NCBI GenBank assembly: GCA_019279435.1
Contig: JAAALK010000080.1
Span: forward strand, 95,208,311 to 95,272,310
Length of the DNA stretch: 64,000 nucleotides
Reading direction: 5' to 3'
From: Zizania palustris
Taxonomy: Eukaryota; Streptophyta; Magnoliopsida; Poales; Poaceae
Every line of letters starts with the position of its first letter. Position 1 is the stretch's first letter. Both the position numbers and the translations under genes were made by a program. The notes under the pieces were generated by a model. That model searched no databases. It was given only the letters and a program-made list of their open reading frames with translations, and was not told the DNA's origin. Shown piece after piece: positions 36,681 through 46,210 of this stretch.

Positions 36681-37215
36681 TAGCATCCAAATATGTTTTT
36701 TACATTTCTATTCTAATTTTCATTACTTTTTTATTCATGTTTAAATTCTAGTTTGAACTTGATTTTTTAACAATAAAAATACATCATAACTTATCAAATT
36801 TAAAAATTTGGTATTTTTCTGCCTCACTTTACTTTTTTTATTTCATTAATAAACATGTACAATAAAAATACATCATAACTTATCTATAGTTTATTCTTCC
36901 TTTGAAATTGAAACTTTTTGTACAATAAAAATACAACACCAATATTCTAATTGCAAAAATTGATATTTTTCTCCCTTAGTTTACTGTTTTTATTTCATTA
37001 AGTGTGTTTTTATTACATGTTGTTACTATATGATCGAGACTTTGTAGCGTGGTGGTGCGGGGGCTCGCTTGACATATCATGTTTATTTGAAAGAAAGTAA
37101 ACAAACACAAGTCCAGGCTGGGGAAACCAGCTTACACATCGAAACGCACTACTGGTCAAACCCAAAAGAAAGATATGGTTTGGAGCTTCTTCTTCTTCCT
37201 CGGCACAAACCCAAC

Positions 37216-37724
37216 CTATTTCTGGTTAAACAGATTAAAAGCCTCAACTTGCCAATCCTCAACCAAATCGGCATCATCAGGCAGTCTGAACTGCTCTCCA
37301 TGTTCCTGAACAAGAAAATACACGTGGCGGCGATAGTGAGAACAACTTATTATTAATGATTGAATTGGATGATTAAAAATATAAAATTTGCATAAAAAGA
37401 GCATCTTGCCTCCTTCCTCCTCTTGCTGCCGCATTGCTCTACATGCTTCCCTTTTCCACCGCTAGCCTCGGCATGTTTCCCTCTACCACCGGTTGTCTCA
37501 TCATTCTTCCGTCTGCCAACACTTACCCTATCTGGTTGCGGCGATCGCGAGTCGTCCTCCGAGTCGGAGTCCATTATGAGAATCACTTTCTTCGCCAAAC
37601 AACTGCAAACTATACCATCATCTACCTTATGTTTACCGCATTTGCAAACCTCACACACGCCACTTGATTCAGAGTCTGAGGATCCACTGTTTGTTGGTTC
37701 AATCTTAGGAGGAGTCATCTGCAT
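37216..37724 (-). CDS. CACTA-2 accessory protein, homologue of the CACTA-1 Cys-cluster protein
   Basis: Exon 1 (37724-37410) encodes 105 residues. It shares with the CACTA-1 protein an M(G/T)PP start, a PKIE word, SSGVCEVCKCGKHKV, a later CSC pair (C-x2-C-x-C-x10-C-x-C), an acidic patch (MDSDSEDD), and 10-residue repeats of the type GGxGKxxEAS (two units). A phase-0 intron of 104 bases (GAG/GCAAG donor at 37409, AG at 37307-37306) leads to exon 2 (37305-37216): an acidic segment (LPDDADLVEDWQVEAFNLFN) unlike the Leu-rich tail of CACTA-1. No frame damage in about 134 residues. It lies downstream of the transposase on the same strand, as in CACTA-1. Function unknown. Confidence 0.6.
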
Positions 37725-37984
37725 TTTTTTGTCACATTGATATAATATTAAAAAACCCTATGCTAGTAATATTATAGTACATTAAAAAAACATTATTTTT
37801 ATAGTGGAATTTTTTTTTCTCAGAAATTTTTTACAGTACATTAAAAAACATTATTGTTATAGTGCATTCTACTAGTAATATTATACTAAATTATATTATC
37901 ACGCATAAATTAATATAACAATCCTCCATCATTTTAACCCTAAGCTCGAATAAAATAAGACCAAAGATAGGTTAATAATCATTT

Positions 37985-38135
37985 ACTGATCGACTGGATG
38001 GCGGCGACGGGTGGCGCCGACGGGCACCGAGGAAGGCGGCGACGGGTGGAGGGCAGCGGCGACGTGCTCCGGGACGTCGACGGCGGTGACGGGAGCAGGG
38101 GGGCGACACGGGAGTTTAGGGTTTAGAAAATGAAA
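37985..38135 (-). other. GC-rich leader of the CACTA-2 accessory gene
   Basis: On the minus strand a TATA box at 38164-38173 is followed by AACCCTAAACTC and GC-rich text rich in GCCGTC/CGCCGCC. The segment 37725-37984 downstream is AT-rich and likely an intron before the ATG at 37724. Confidence 0.45.
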
Positions 38136-38163
38136 CTAGGTTTTCGGACGGCGGGAGTGGAAA

Positions 38164-38173
38164 GTATATATAG
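38164..38173 (-). promoter_or_regulatory. TATA box of the CACTA-2 accessory gene
   Basis: Minus-strand CTATATATAC sits next to a subterminal hairpin (38180-38224), giving this gene its own promoter-like unit. Confidence 0.5.
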
Positions 38174-38179
38174 GTGTCT

Positions 38180-38224
38180 TAGTAGTGGCGGGCATGATGA
38201 TGTCATCCAGCCCGCCACTACTAC
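38180..38224. repeat. Subterminal hairpin of CACTA-2 upstream of the accessory gene
   Basis: Arms TAGTAGTGGCGGGC and GCCCGCCACTACTA; loop carries TGATGTCA. Confidence 0.8.
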
Positions 38225-38276
38225 CTCTGGTGGTGTTATCTAGCATATGTTGCCACTCATGTCGAGAAACACTTAG

Positions 38277-38370
38277 TAGCGCAGTGGTGCGGGGGTTGCT
38301 TTGGTGCCATGCGGTTCGAGGTTCGAACCTTGCTGCCTGCAGGCGGTTTGAGGTTCGAACCTTGCTGCTA
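38277..38370 (+). repeat. tRNA-like module, copy 4
   Basis: TAGCGCAGTGG A box and duplicated GGTTCGAACC B box. Opposite in orientation to the accessory gene promoter just beside it. Confidence 0.62.
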
Positions 38371-38435
38371 GCATCCAAACATGTTTTTTACATTTCTATT
38401 CTAATTTTCATTACTTTTTTATTCATGTTTTCTCT

Positions 38436-38479
38436 TAGTAGTGGAGGGCATGATGATGTCATCCAGCCCGCCACTACTA
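38436..38479. repeat. Subterminal hairpin of CACTA-2
   Basis: Arms TAGTAGTGG(A/C)GGGC; loop carries TGATGTCA. Directly followed by copy 5 of the tRNA-like unit. Confidence 0.78.
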
Positions 38480-38541
38480 ATAGAGGTAGGGATTATATAT
38501 ATAGCATATAATACTCTTCCTACAATGACGTGAAACACTTA

Positions 38542-38634
38542 GTAGCGCAGTGGTGCGCGGGGCTCCTTGGGGCCATGCGGTTCGAGGTTCGAACCTCGCT
38601 GCCGGCAGGCGGTTTGAGGTTTGAACCTTACTGT
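38542..38634 (+). repeat. tRNA-like module, copy 5
   Basis: TAGCGCAGTGG A box; first B box is perfect (GGTTCGAACC), second has decayed to GGTTTGAACC. Confidence 0.6.
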
Positions 38635-38755
38635 TGGCCCCAAAAATTAAATATTTTTAAAAAATTTCTATTGATGTTTAATTAAATCCTCATTTGATCT
38701 TGAAAATGTTTAATAATAAATGACATAATTGATTTTACAACTAAACATAAATGAT

Positions 38756-41700
38756 CTAGCCTTGCACTAATTTTCCATCGCCATTGGTGCGTAGATAAGG
38801 AATCACACTGCCAAATGACAGTTTTGCTTCAACCACATTGATCCTTGATATGTCAACGAAAAACGGCACCTCATCAAACTGATTGTATTCTTCTTCGTCT
38901 TCGACTCCATCAACTCCAACAATTCTTTGTTTTCCTGGAGCAACGATGTATTTTTTCTCATCTTTAGGATCAAGTATGTAAAATACTTGTGCCACGGATT
39001 GAGCGAGTATCCAAGGGTCATCTTTATAAGCCACCTTATTAAGGTAAACTATCGTAAACCCGTAATCATCCACCTCCACACCTTCTGGATGTCTGACCCA
39101 CTGACACTTAAATACAGAGATTTCTATAGAGTTCCCGTAGTTAAGTTCCCACATTTCTTCGATGTATCCATAGTAAGCATTCTTTTGTCCAGTGTTATCT
39201 TCTGCTTCTCCTCTGACACCACTATTTTGGCGCTGACTCTTTTGATCCTTTGCTTTGGTATAGAATGTGAAACCATTGATGTCATACGCTTGCCATGTTT
39301 TAACCATGCTCAATGGACCGTAAGACAATTTATTTATCATCATCTCTTCGTCAGTTTCATCGATCGAAAGGTTTAGATCCCTCAGCCATGATGTGAAATA
39401 AATTTTGTGTTCTTTCATAATCCATTGTTCATCGTGATCTTCATTCTTTTCACGAAGCTCTTGCAGGTGTTGTTCAACATATGGTCTCATAATCACCAAC
39501 TGATGCATTACACTGTAATGTGATTCTCTTATTGTTTGGTAACTATTGTCTCGTATGATTTTCCTGCCTTTAGTTCCTTTACCGGTGAGTCTTCCGTGGT
39601 GCCGGGACACGGGAACTCCTATTGGTCTTCCATCTCTTATGTAATCTGCGTAGCACTCAATGACTTCCTCAGTCGTGTAGCCCTCTATCATGGAACCCTC
39701 TGGATAAGCACGATTTCGTACGTAACCCTTGAAGATAACCATTACACGCTCGTACGCATACATATTGTGCAGGTACGTTGGACCGAGAACAAAGATTTAG
39801 TCTGCTATATGTATCATATAGTGCTCCATAATATCAAAATATGAAGGAGGAAAGCACATCTCAAGCTGACACATAGTCTCCCTCATTTGTTTACGTAATT
39901 CATTTAACTCTTCAGTGTCGATCACCTTCTTTGATATGACATTGAAGAAGTGACACATGCGTGTTATCACCATCTTCAGAAATGAATGTTTGACTCCTCT
40001 TACTGCGATGGCGAGGAATAGCCCAAGCATAACATGACAATCATGAGTGTTGTAGCCGCTCATCCTCAAATCTGCTACGGAGACAATATTCTTTATATTC
40101 GTTGAGAATCCTGTTGGAACTCTAATTCCATGTAGACACCTGCAGATTGATCTTTTCTCGTCAATTGTGAGGTTATAGCTAGCAGCCGGAAGGAAAAATT
40201 TTCCATTGGCCCTTTCCTGTGGGTGAAGCTCGGGTCTAATTCCGAGAGTTTGAAGGTCCCTTCGTACTTTGAGTCCATCTTTTGATTTGCCCGGTATGTC
40301 TAACAAAATACCGATAGTGCTTTCGAAGACATTCTTCTCAACGTGCATTGTATCGATAGCATGACCAATCTCCAACTCCTTCCAATAGGGCAAATATCTA
40401 AAGAAGATCGACTGCTTTTTAAATGGAGCGTCCTTTGAAATTTTTTCAGATTTCTTCCTCTTCTTTCCGAAAACAACTTTGATATTCTTTACCATTTCGA
40501 ATAGAAATTTGCCATCTCGATTTCGTGGAGGCTGTCCAAGCTCGATTGTACTGTCGAAATGGTTCCTATTTCTTCGATATTTGTGGTTTTTTGGTAAAAA
40601 TCTGTGGTGTCGCATATATATCGTCTTAACGAATGATGGAAGATGCATAGATTCTGTCTGGTCCACACACACTACACATGTTGTCTTTCCTTTAACCTGT
40701 CCTGTTAGGGACATGCGTCCTGGGTTGTCAGCTATGGTGCAAAAGATTATGGCTCTTAGATTGAAGTGCTCTTTCTTGTGCTCATCCCACACACAGACAC
40801 CATGTTCCCATAGATGTTTCATATCCTCCATCAAAGGTTCTAGAAAGATATCAATGTCATTGCCAGGTTGTTTTGGACCAGAAATTAGAGTAGTGAGCAT
40901 AAGGTATTTTCTTTTATGGCACAACCATGATGGAATGTTGAACAAGCATAGAAAGACTGGCCACGTACTATGTGGGTTCCTCATCTCACCGAAGGGATTC
41001 ATTCCATCCGTGCTAAGTCCCATCTTGATATTTCTAGGATCGTTCGAGAAATCTGGATGGGCCAGGTCAAATGATTTCCACTGCCTAGCATCCGCAGGGT
41101 GCCGAAGTTTTCTGTCCTTCTTTCGCCCAGCGAAATGCCAGATTAATAGTTCAGCATATCTAGGATTAGAGAACATACGTTTCAAGTGATCAATCACCGG
41201 TAGGTACCACATTACTAAGGCTGGAACTTTCCTCTCCGTCTTTTTTCCAGGATGGTCTTCAATAACATTTTTATTCCTCTTCTGCAACCTCTTATTATTC
41301 TTCTTCTGGTGGTCATTGTAGTCCTCCACACAGTCATTTGGACGTTTGTATCAACTCGCGTTGCACCGCGGACATCTCTCTAACAATCCATACTCTTTTC
41401 GATATAGGATACAGTGGTTCGGGCATGCATGAATCTTCTGAACGCCCAAAGTCAACGGACAAATCATCTTCTTTGCTTGGTATGTATCAGATGGTAAACC
41501 ATTGGGTTTTGGCAAAACCTTTTTTAGGAGTTGTAAAAGATCTGAAAAACTAGTGTCAGACCATCCATTGCTGGCCTTCAGTTTCATAAGCTCAAGAATT
41601 GTGTACAACACAGTATACTGCTTATCGCATCTGTGGCGTTCCTCGTAAAGAAGATTTTTTGATGCTTTGTCAAGTGCTTCAAAGTTATCGTATCCTTTGG

Positions 41701-42115
41701 TTGTAGGTCTCTACAACAACACCTCAGGCGCAACATTTCGCATCAGTTCCTCCACATCAAAGGCGTCATCATCATCATGTTGATCAACATCATCATGTGT
41801 TATGTCGGATGTATGATCACAACCTCTTCTATGTTGATGAGCATCTTGCAGCACATCAGAATCTTCAGGAGGATTTTGGCCCATCTCACCGTGTTTCGTC
41901 CATATATAATAGTTCTTCACGAAACCATTTTTCAACAAGTGAAATCGTATGGTTTCACGATCAGAACACGGATACATCGCTTCGTTTTTACAAACTTTAC
42001 AAGGACAATATATTGCCTCTTCACTCTGACAGGAAGCATATTGTGCGGCAGCTTCAGTAAATTCAGTTACTCTGTTAAAATATGCCACCACATCTCCGTC
42101 GTTGGACGAGTACAT
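38756..42115 (-). pseudogene. CACTA-2 transposase (TNP2/En-Spm type), one frame with three stops
   Basis: A single frame of about 1119 codons runs from 42115 to 38756. Transpos_assoc domain: Cys pairs in YCPCKVCKN, then IRFHLLKNGFVKNYYIWTKH. The Transposase_21 domain carries KKMICPLTLGVQKIHACPNH, CPRCNAS, DGMNPFGEMRNPHSTWPVFL, PGNDIDIFLEPLMEDMKHLW and LPYWKELEIGHAIDTMHVEK. DUF4218-like (MCFPPSYFDIMEHYMIHIAD, MYAYERVMVIFKGYVRN) and DUF4216-like (FKCQWVRHP, DDPWILAQSVAQVFY) parts follow. Stops occur near 41711 (TAG), 41351 (TGA) and 39797 (TAA). Length and domain order are normal for the family. No intron is needed. The true start may be slightly upstream, where a TAG precedes the ATG. Confidence 0.9.
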
Positions 42116-42700
42116 CTAGGACCTGTGCTCCTTCTAAAACATATATTATTTGAAAAAATATTAATAAATTCATTATTGTTAATTTTAGTAATTTACAAAT
42201 TGAAAATATATTGATTTATTATCGCTCATAACAACATTAATTAAAAATCCTCAATGCTTTAATTAAAACTACTTATTAAGCAGAAAAAATTATTAAATAA
42301 TTTAACTATATTGGTTTCTCTCTCCAAACAACATAACTCTAGATCTATAATCATAAATCAAATTAAAAAAGAGATTAAAATGACGTAAATCAATATACAA
42401 GTGATGAATAATTGTGAGGAGGGTCATATTTGTTCATTTGGGAGAAGGTAACACTGTAAATGGAAAATTATTTGAAAATTTCTATTCACAAACCATAAAT
42501 TAGTAAAACGCTAATAACTCATTGTATACATGATTAAATACAAAATAAATGTGAGATTCGGCATGGATTTACCTCCTAGAATGAAATCCTTCAAAAGAAA
42601 CGAAAACAAAGCCTCCCCCCTCTTTATCTAGATTTTTGTCGCCATTGTACGGACAAAATTAAATGCGAACTGCGGTAGAGCTCGGGGAGGAAGAAGCTGC
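42116..42700 (-). other. 5' leader region of CACTA-2 transposase gene
   Basis: AT-rich, no coding content. A short C/T-rich leader follows the TATA box at 42701-42711 and an acceptor-like TTTTAGAAG lies before the coding region, so a leader intron is likely. Confidence 0.45.
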
Positions 42701-42711
42701 GCATTTATAGC
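42701..42711 (-). promoter_or_regulatory. TATA box of CACTA-2 transposase gene
   Basis: Minus-strand AGCTATAAATGC lies just inside the terminal repeats and upstream of CTTCTTCCTCCCCGAG, a typical leader start. Confidence 0.6.
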
Positions 42712-42717
42712 TAGAAT

Positions 42718-42980
42718 AGTAGTGGCGGTCGCAAGTGATGTAATCAATACTTTAGTGGCGGCCATATTAGCAGCGGTGGGAAGCACCAGCGCCCGCCAAT
42801 GCTATTGGTACAATAGTGGCGGTCCGGGATGACGTCAGCACCGACCGCCACTACTTTACCAACAATAGTGGCGGGCGCCGGTGCTGCCGTCAGCACCAGC
42901 AACTGTAGTGGCGGGCATCTAATGGCCCGCCACTACAGTGGTTTTGCCCAACGCCACTACAGTGACGATTTGTAGTAGTG
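42718..42980 (-). repeat. CACTA-2 terminal and subterminal repeats
   Basis: From 42980 inward (minus strand) comes CACTACTACAAATCG and then repeated GTAGTGGCG(G) words in both orientations, forming hairpins. One loop contains TGACGTCA (near 42832). Confidence 0.82.
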
Positions 42981-44578
42981 TATACCTTGGACCCGTTCAC
43001 ATGTAAGATTTTTTCTAAAGAATAAACCTTCAATTCCGTAATATCTTCAACTTGTGGTATTCATCTAATTAACCTCATGCCCCATTGCAGGTGAAGAAAA
43101 TTACAATGGAGACCAGCAAGAATGGACAATGAAGCATAGTTTATATTTGTTAGTGAAATAAATTTAGAAATATTTGTGTGATAATCACTGTTTCTATGTT
43201 TCTTTATCAAGGCAATAGTCTTGTTCACAATAACTTAATTACTACACTAGTTGGTTCTAAGTACTCATCATATCATTTATTTGCAAATTATTATCCAAAT
43301 AGAAAATCTACTTTGCTCACTTTTTTGGTTTCATATTATGGCCATTTACCTACATACAGTATACCATGCACTTGGCACATTTCATGGAAAGGTGTGGACA
43401 AGAGGACTAATGTTTCAATGGTTAGTTTTTTCTTTACCATTCTTGGCTTCCTGCCATTTAATTTCATGTTGATCACCAAGTTACTTATATTATGTTATTA
43501 GCTTCCATTCTCTGTTTTCTTGAATAATTGAAAATTGTCCGTATAACTTCAACAGATTATATTTATTTATCACCCCTCATTTGTTAGACCTCACAGTTTT
43601 TTGATAAACTCATTCTCTGATCCACTCATATGTATAAGTTTCTTTGCTGCATTTCATCCTGTCCTGAATTGGCTCCAGTTGAATTTATGGTTATTTGCTA
43701 GGTAAGACAGTTGATTTTTCTGCTATTAGTACACCTGCAAATTCAATATTTCTTTTCCCCTAAAATATGTTGATATCTGAAAGATACTTCATTTCGACTT
43801 CCACTTTGCATTTCCCTACCTATGATTTATGGCATTGGTTATATACTAACACATATTAAGAAGTTTTCAGGTCATAGACGATTCTGTACCAATTATTTCT
43901 ATGGTACAATGTGTGATGTCCTCGAGTGCAGCTAAAGGAGAAATTTGCTATGTACAAGAAGCAAAAGCCATGTGTTTATAGGGAAAATATTCACACTGAA
44001 ATGATGAGCCAACACTCCTGGTGAATATAAGATAAACCAGCTGAAGTTTTGTTGAACAAGAGTTAAACATATGTTCAGTTTTGAGAAGCTTTTGTATTTG
44101 CCACGATGTGCATTGCTTTCTTAGAATATTTATGCATATGTATTAGAAATATTCAAGGTTATGATACAGAGTTGTCAAATGAAATGAAATTATTAGCAAC
44201 TTTTCCTTATTGGCTTGATACTGATCAAGGGAATGCAATAATGATTGACTTCAATATGTAGTCTTTGTGTATTCTGATTGGTCCATATTTTTGGTGAAGC
44301 AAATAATTGTTGGTCAATTATTTCCAATAGATCATTTATTTATAAAACATTATCTGATAATAAAATATAAATATATATTACAATTATGTATGCAAATAAA
44401 AAATCATTATATATTACTACACATGAAAATATATGTATCTATAAACCATCTCTATAATTCTTAATACACAATATGATGTAACTACTAAATGTGTCTATAT
44501 CCATAGACGCGTAATTGTAATTTATCTATAATATTGTTTCTACATTTGTTAACACGCATTGTGGTGTTAATACAAAAC
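42981..44578 (+). other. Right arm of CACTA-1, mostly non-coding
   Basis: AT-rich. A possible last exon lies near 43090 (TTGCAG/GTGAAGAAAATTAC, ending in a stop within 45-75 bases), but its partner is not identified. No other coding content is recognised. Confidence 0.45.
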
Positions 44579-44582
44579 GTGT

Positions 44583-44700
44583 CACCTGCCATATCATCCG
44601 CCATGTCACGTGCCACGTCAATCGCCACATCATCTACCATGTAATTTGCCACATCATCTGCCACATCACGTGCCACATTATCTGTCACGTCATGTTCCGC
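44583..44700. repeat. 12-bp minisatellite in CACTA-1 right subterminal region
   Basis: About ten units of the form CAxxTGCCACAT occur in tandem. The minus-strand open frame here (repeating VADDVA) is a product of the repeat. Confidence 0.85.
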
Positions 44701-45072
44701 GCTCTACAAATTCGTCTCTATACTTATTACTGCGCAATAAGGCATCCTTATAAAACACATCTATATTATTATACATGATTTGTATATGTATCTATAAATT
44801 GTATCTACATTTATTAACGTGAATGAAATGTCACAATACTACGTAACTACACCACTACAGACATTTTATATATGTGTCTACTAAATTGTATCTAACTTTA
44901 TAGATATGCAAATAACGTGTTTATAGATTGTCTCTTTCTTTCATAGCAACGCATAAATAATTCATCTCTACAACGTCTGACGCGGTACGTACGAAGACGC
45001 TTCTAACACGCTTTATGAACGCCTGTCTATATTGACATAGAGATGAAATAAAGCATGTCTACACCCTAATTC

Positions 45073-45105
45073 TGGCGTAGCTACAGGGGGAGTTTTCTAG
45101 TAGTG
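45073..45105 (-). repeat. CACTA-1 right terminal inverted repeat
   Basis: Ends GTTTTCTAGTAGTG, the inverse of the left end. It is followed directly by CAA, matching the CAA that precedes 7793. Confidence 0.9.
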
Positions 45106-45108
45106 CAA

Positions 45109-46210
45109 GTCTCAACCAACTTCACCCTCCGCTCCTTTTCACCGGCGTAGGGGCTTCGAGAACCTTCTCCGCAGCCCGGACAATTTGTTCCGAAGTTAAA
45201 GTCGCACGCAGAGCTGAAAGATAAGATGTCATTTAATTAAGTCATTACAATAAAATCAATATTTGTATGTGAGATACTTTGATGAAGGATATGCAAAGAG
45301 CTTACCTACAGAGCTTGAAGGAATTTCCCTAAGTCCCCCCCTCTGGGTTTTCTTCAAAATTGATCGGCCAAGCAGCCATCAGAGGAGGGATCCGAAGCCC
45401 GATGAACTCCTCTGGCAAGTCGCACATGCTCATGCGACGACTCATGGAGTGCAACAATCCAAGGCGGACCTAAAGCTGGCTAAAGTCCGGTTGGACCTCC
45501 GCCTCCCTCCGGTAGAAGATATCCTCCAAGGGCCCCGCCAAGGCACAATCCATCCCTACCTCAGCGTAGAACCAACGAAGAATCCAGTTGGAGTACCAAC
45601 TGTCATTGATGGCCTTCGCTGGGAACTGATCCTGGAACTCGTCGCGAAGTTGGAAGTTTATGTTTCCGAGGGCAACTACCATCTTCTCTTCTCTGAATCC
45701 AGTAAAGGTCTTCGACTGGCACGAAGCTTTGTGAAGGGCTGCAAAGATCTCTGCCCTTCCAGCGCACCCTTTGGCCCACATCGCCTCTTTGAAGATGGCC
45801 AGACGAGCAATCACATTGGGGGAAAGTTGAGGCAGAGTGATATGAAATAGCCTCACAACCTCGGAGAGGAAATCCACCACCGGGAGTCCTAATCCAGCTT
45901 CGAAGAAAGCCTCGAACACCACCACCTCTCCAACGCGTGGTGTCGGGATCACCTCCTTCCCAACCTGGCGAACCTTGACTCCGGGCCCCATCTTCCTGGC
46001 GATTGCCGCAGCAATCGACTTCTTCGAGCATGATGACACCCCCAAGCTATACGATTGATCCGTATACTTGGAAAATGCCAGACGGAGGTCGTGAGCACCG
46101 GTTGGGTGAGGGTTATCTGAAGGCCCCACCGTTGTAGCCACTGCCATCGCTTGCTGTTGGGCCAAGGTCGAAGTAGGGATGGTAACCTTGTGACTAGTCT
46201 TTGCCATCAA
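45109..46210 (-). pseudogene. Antisense Tat gene, 5' part (putative gypsy-type transposon domain, PF04195-like)
   Basis: The ATG at 46210 opens 246 codons. The central part (FFEAGLGLPVVDFLSEVVRL, then LSPNVIARLAIFKEAMWA) resembles the plant domain catalogued as 'putative gypsy type transposon' (Transposase_28). The frame runs past a stop at 45470 to a donor TGTAG/GTAAGC, so the exon ends at 45306. An intron of about 85 bases follows, and a second exon ends at the CACTA-1 insertion point. A further one-base frame disturbance lies near 45133. Removing CACTA-1 and one copy of its CAA duplication places this exon in frame with the block starting at 7789. Role in the element life cycle is not known. 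Confidence 0.72.

Larger units (their letters stand above)
35330..37040 (+). repeat. AT-rich block with repeated segments in CACTA-2, including a diverged copy of the 507-bp unit
   Basis: The segment CAATAAAAATACATCATAAC and its flanks recur near 35360, 35530, 36390 and 36773. Around 35640-35900 the text (TTTGAACTACAAGACAT, AAATTTATAGAAAACCATAT, CTCGATCGACAACTT, AATAAAGTCTAAAAAAGATG) is a clearly diverged single copy of the tandem unit of 29460-34075. No gene is seen. Confidence 0.7.
34176..42980 (-). mobile_element. CACTA-2: second CACTA element, minus strand, left end not seen
   Basis: The right end reads CACTACTACAAATCGTCAC on the minus strand from 42980 inward, followed by subterminal TAGTGGCGG repeats. 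The transposase, an accessory gene and further subterminal hairpins follow. The ends differ from CACTA-1, so it is another family. No matching left terminus is found; it may lie in or beyond the N gap. Beyond 42980 the text TATACCTTGG belongs to the CACTA-1 host. Confidence 0.72.
7793..45105 (+). mobile_element. CACTA-1: large En/Spm-type DNA transposon hosting nested elements
   Basis: The left end CACTACTAGAAAAC followed by a C-run and a TAGCTATGCCA-like word is matched in inverse at the right end (…TAGCTACAGGGGGAGTTTTCTAGTAGTG). Both ends are flanked by CAA (7790-7792 and 45106-45108), the 3-bp duplication expected for CACTA. Inside are a TNP2-type transposase, a small Cys-rich gene and subterminal repeats. 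The span is inflated by a Tekay element (12.2 kb), a Tat solo LTR (1.35 kb), CACTA-2 (about 8.8 kb) and a satellite-like array. It interrupts the antisense gene of the outer Tat element. Confidence 0.9.

Noticed and set aside
38927..41189. Plus-strand open frames of 145-236 codons opposite the CACTA-2 transposase
   Set aside because: Shadows of the transposase, which has clear domain content on the minus strand.
43178..43501. Membrane-like 107-residue ORF
   Set aside because: AT-rich non-coding arm of CACTA-1; hydrophobicity comes from T-rich codons and nothing supports expression.
44485..44688. 67-residue minus-strand protein with VADDVA repeats
   Set aside because: Product of the 12-bp minisatellite.
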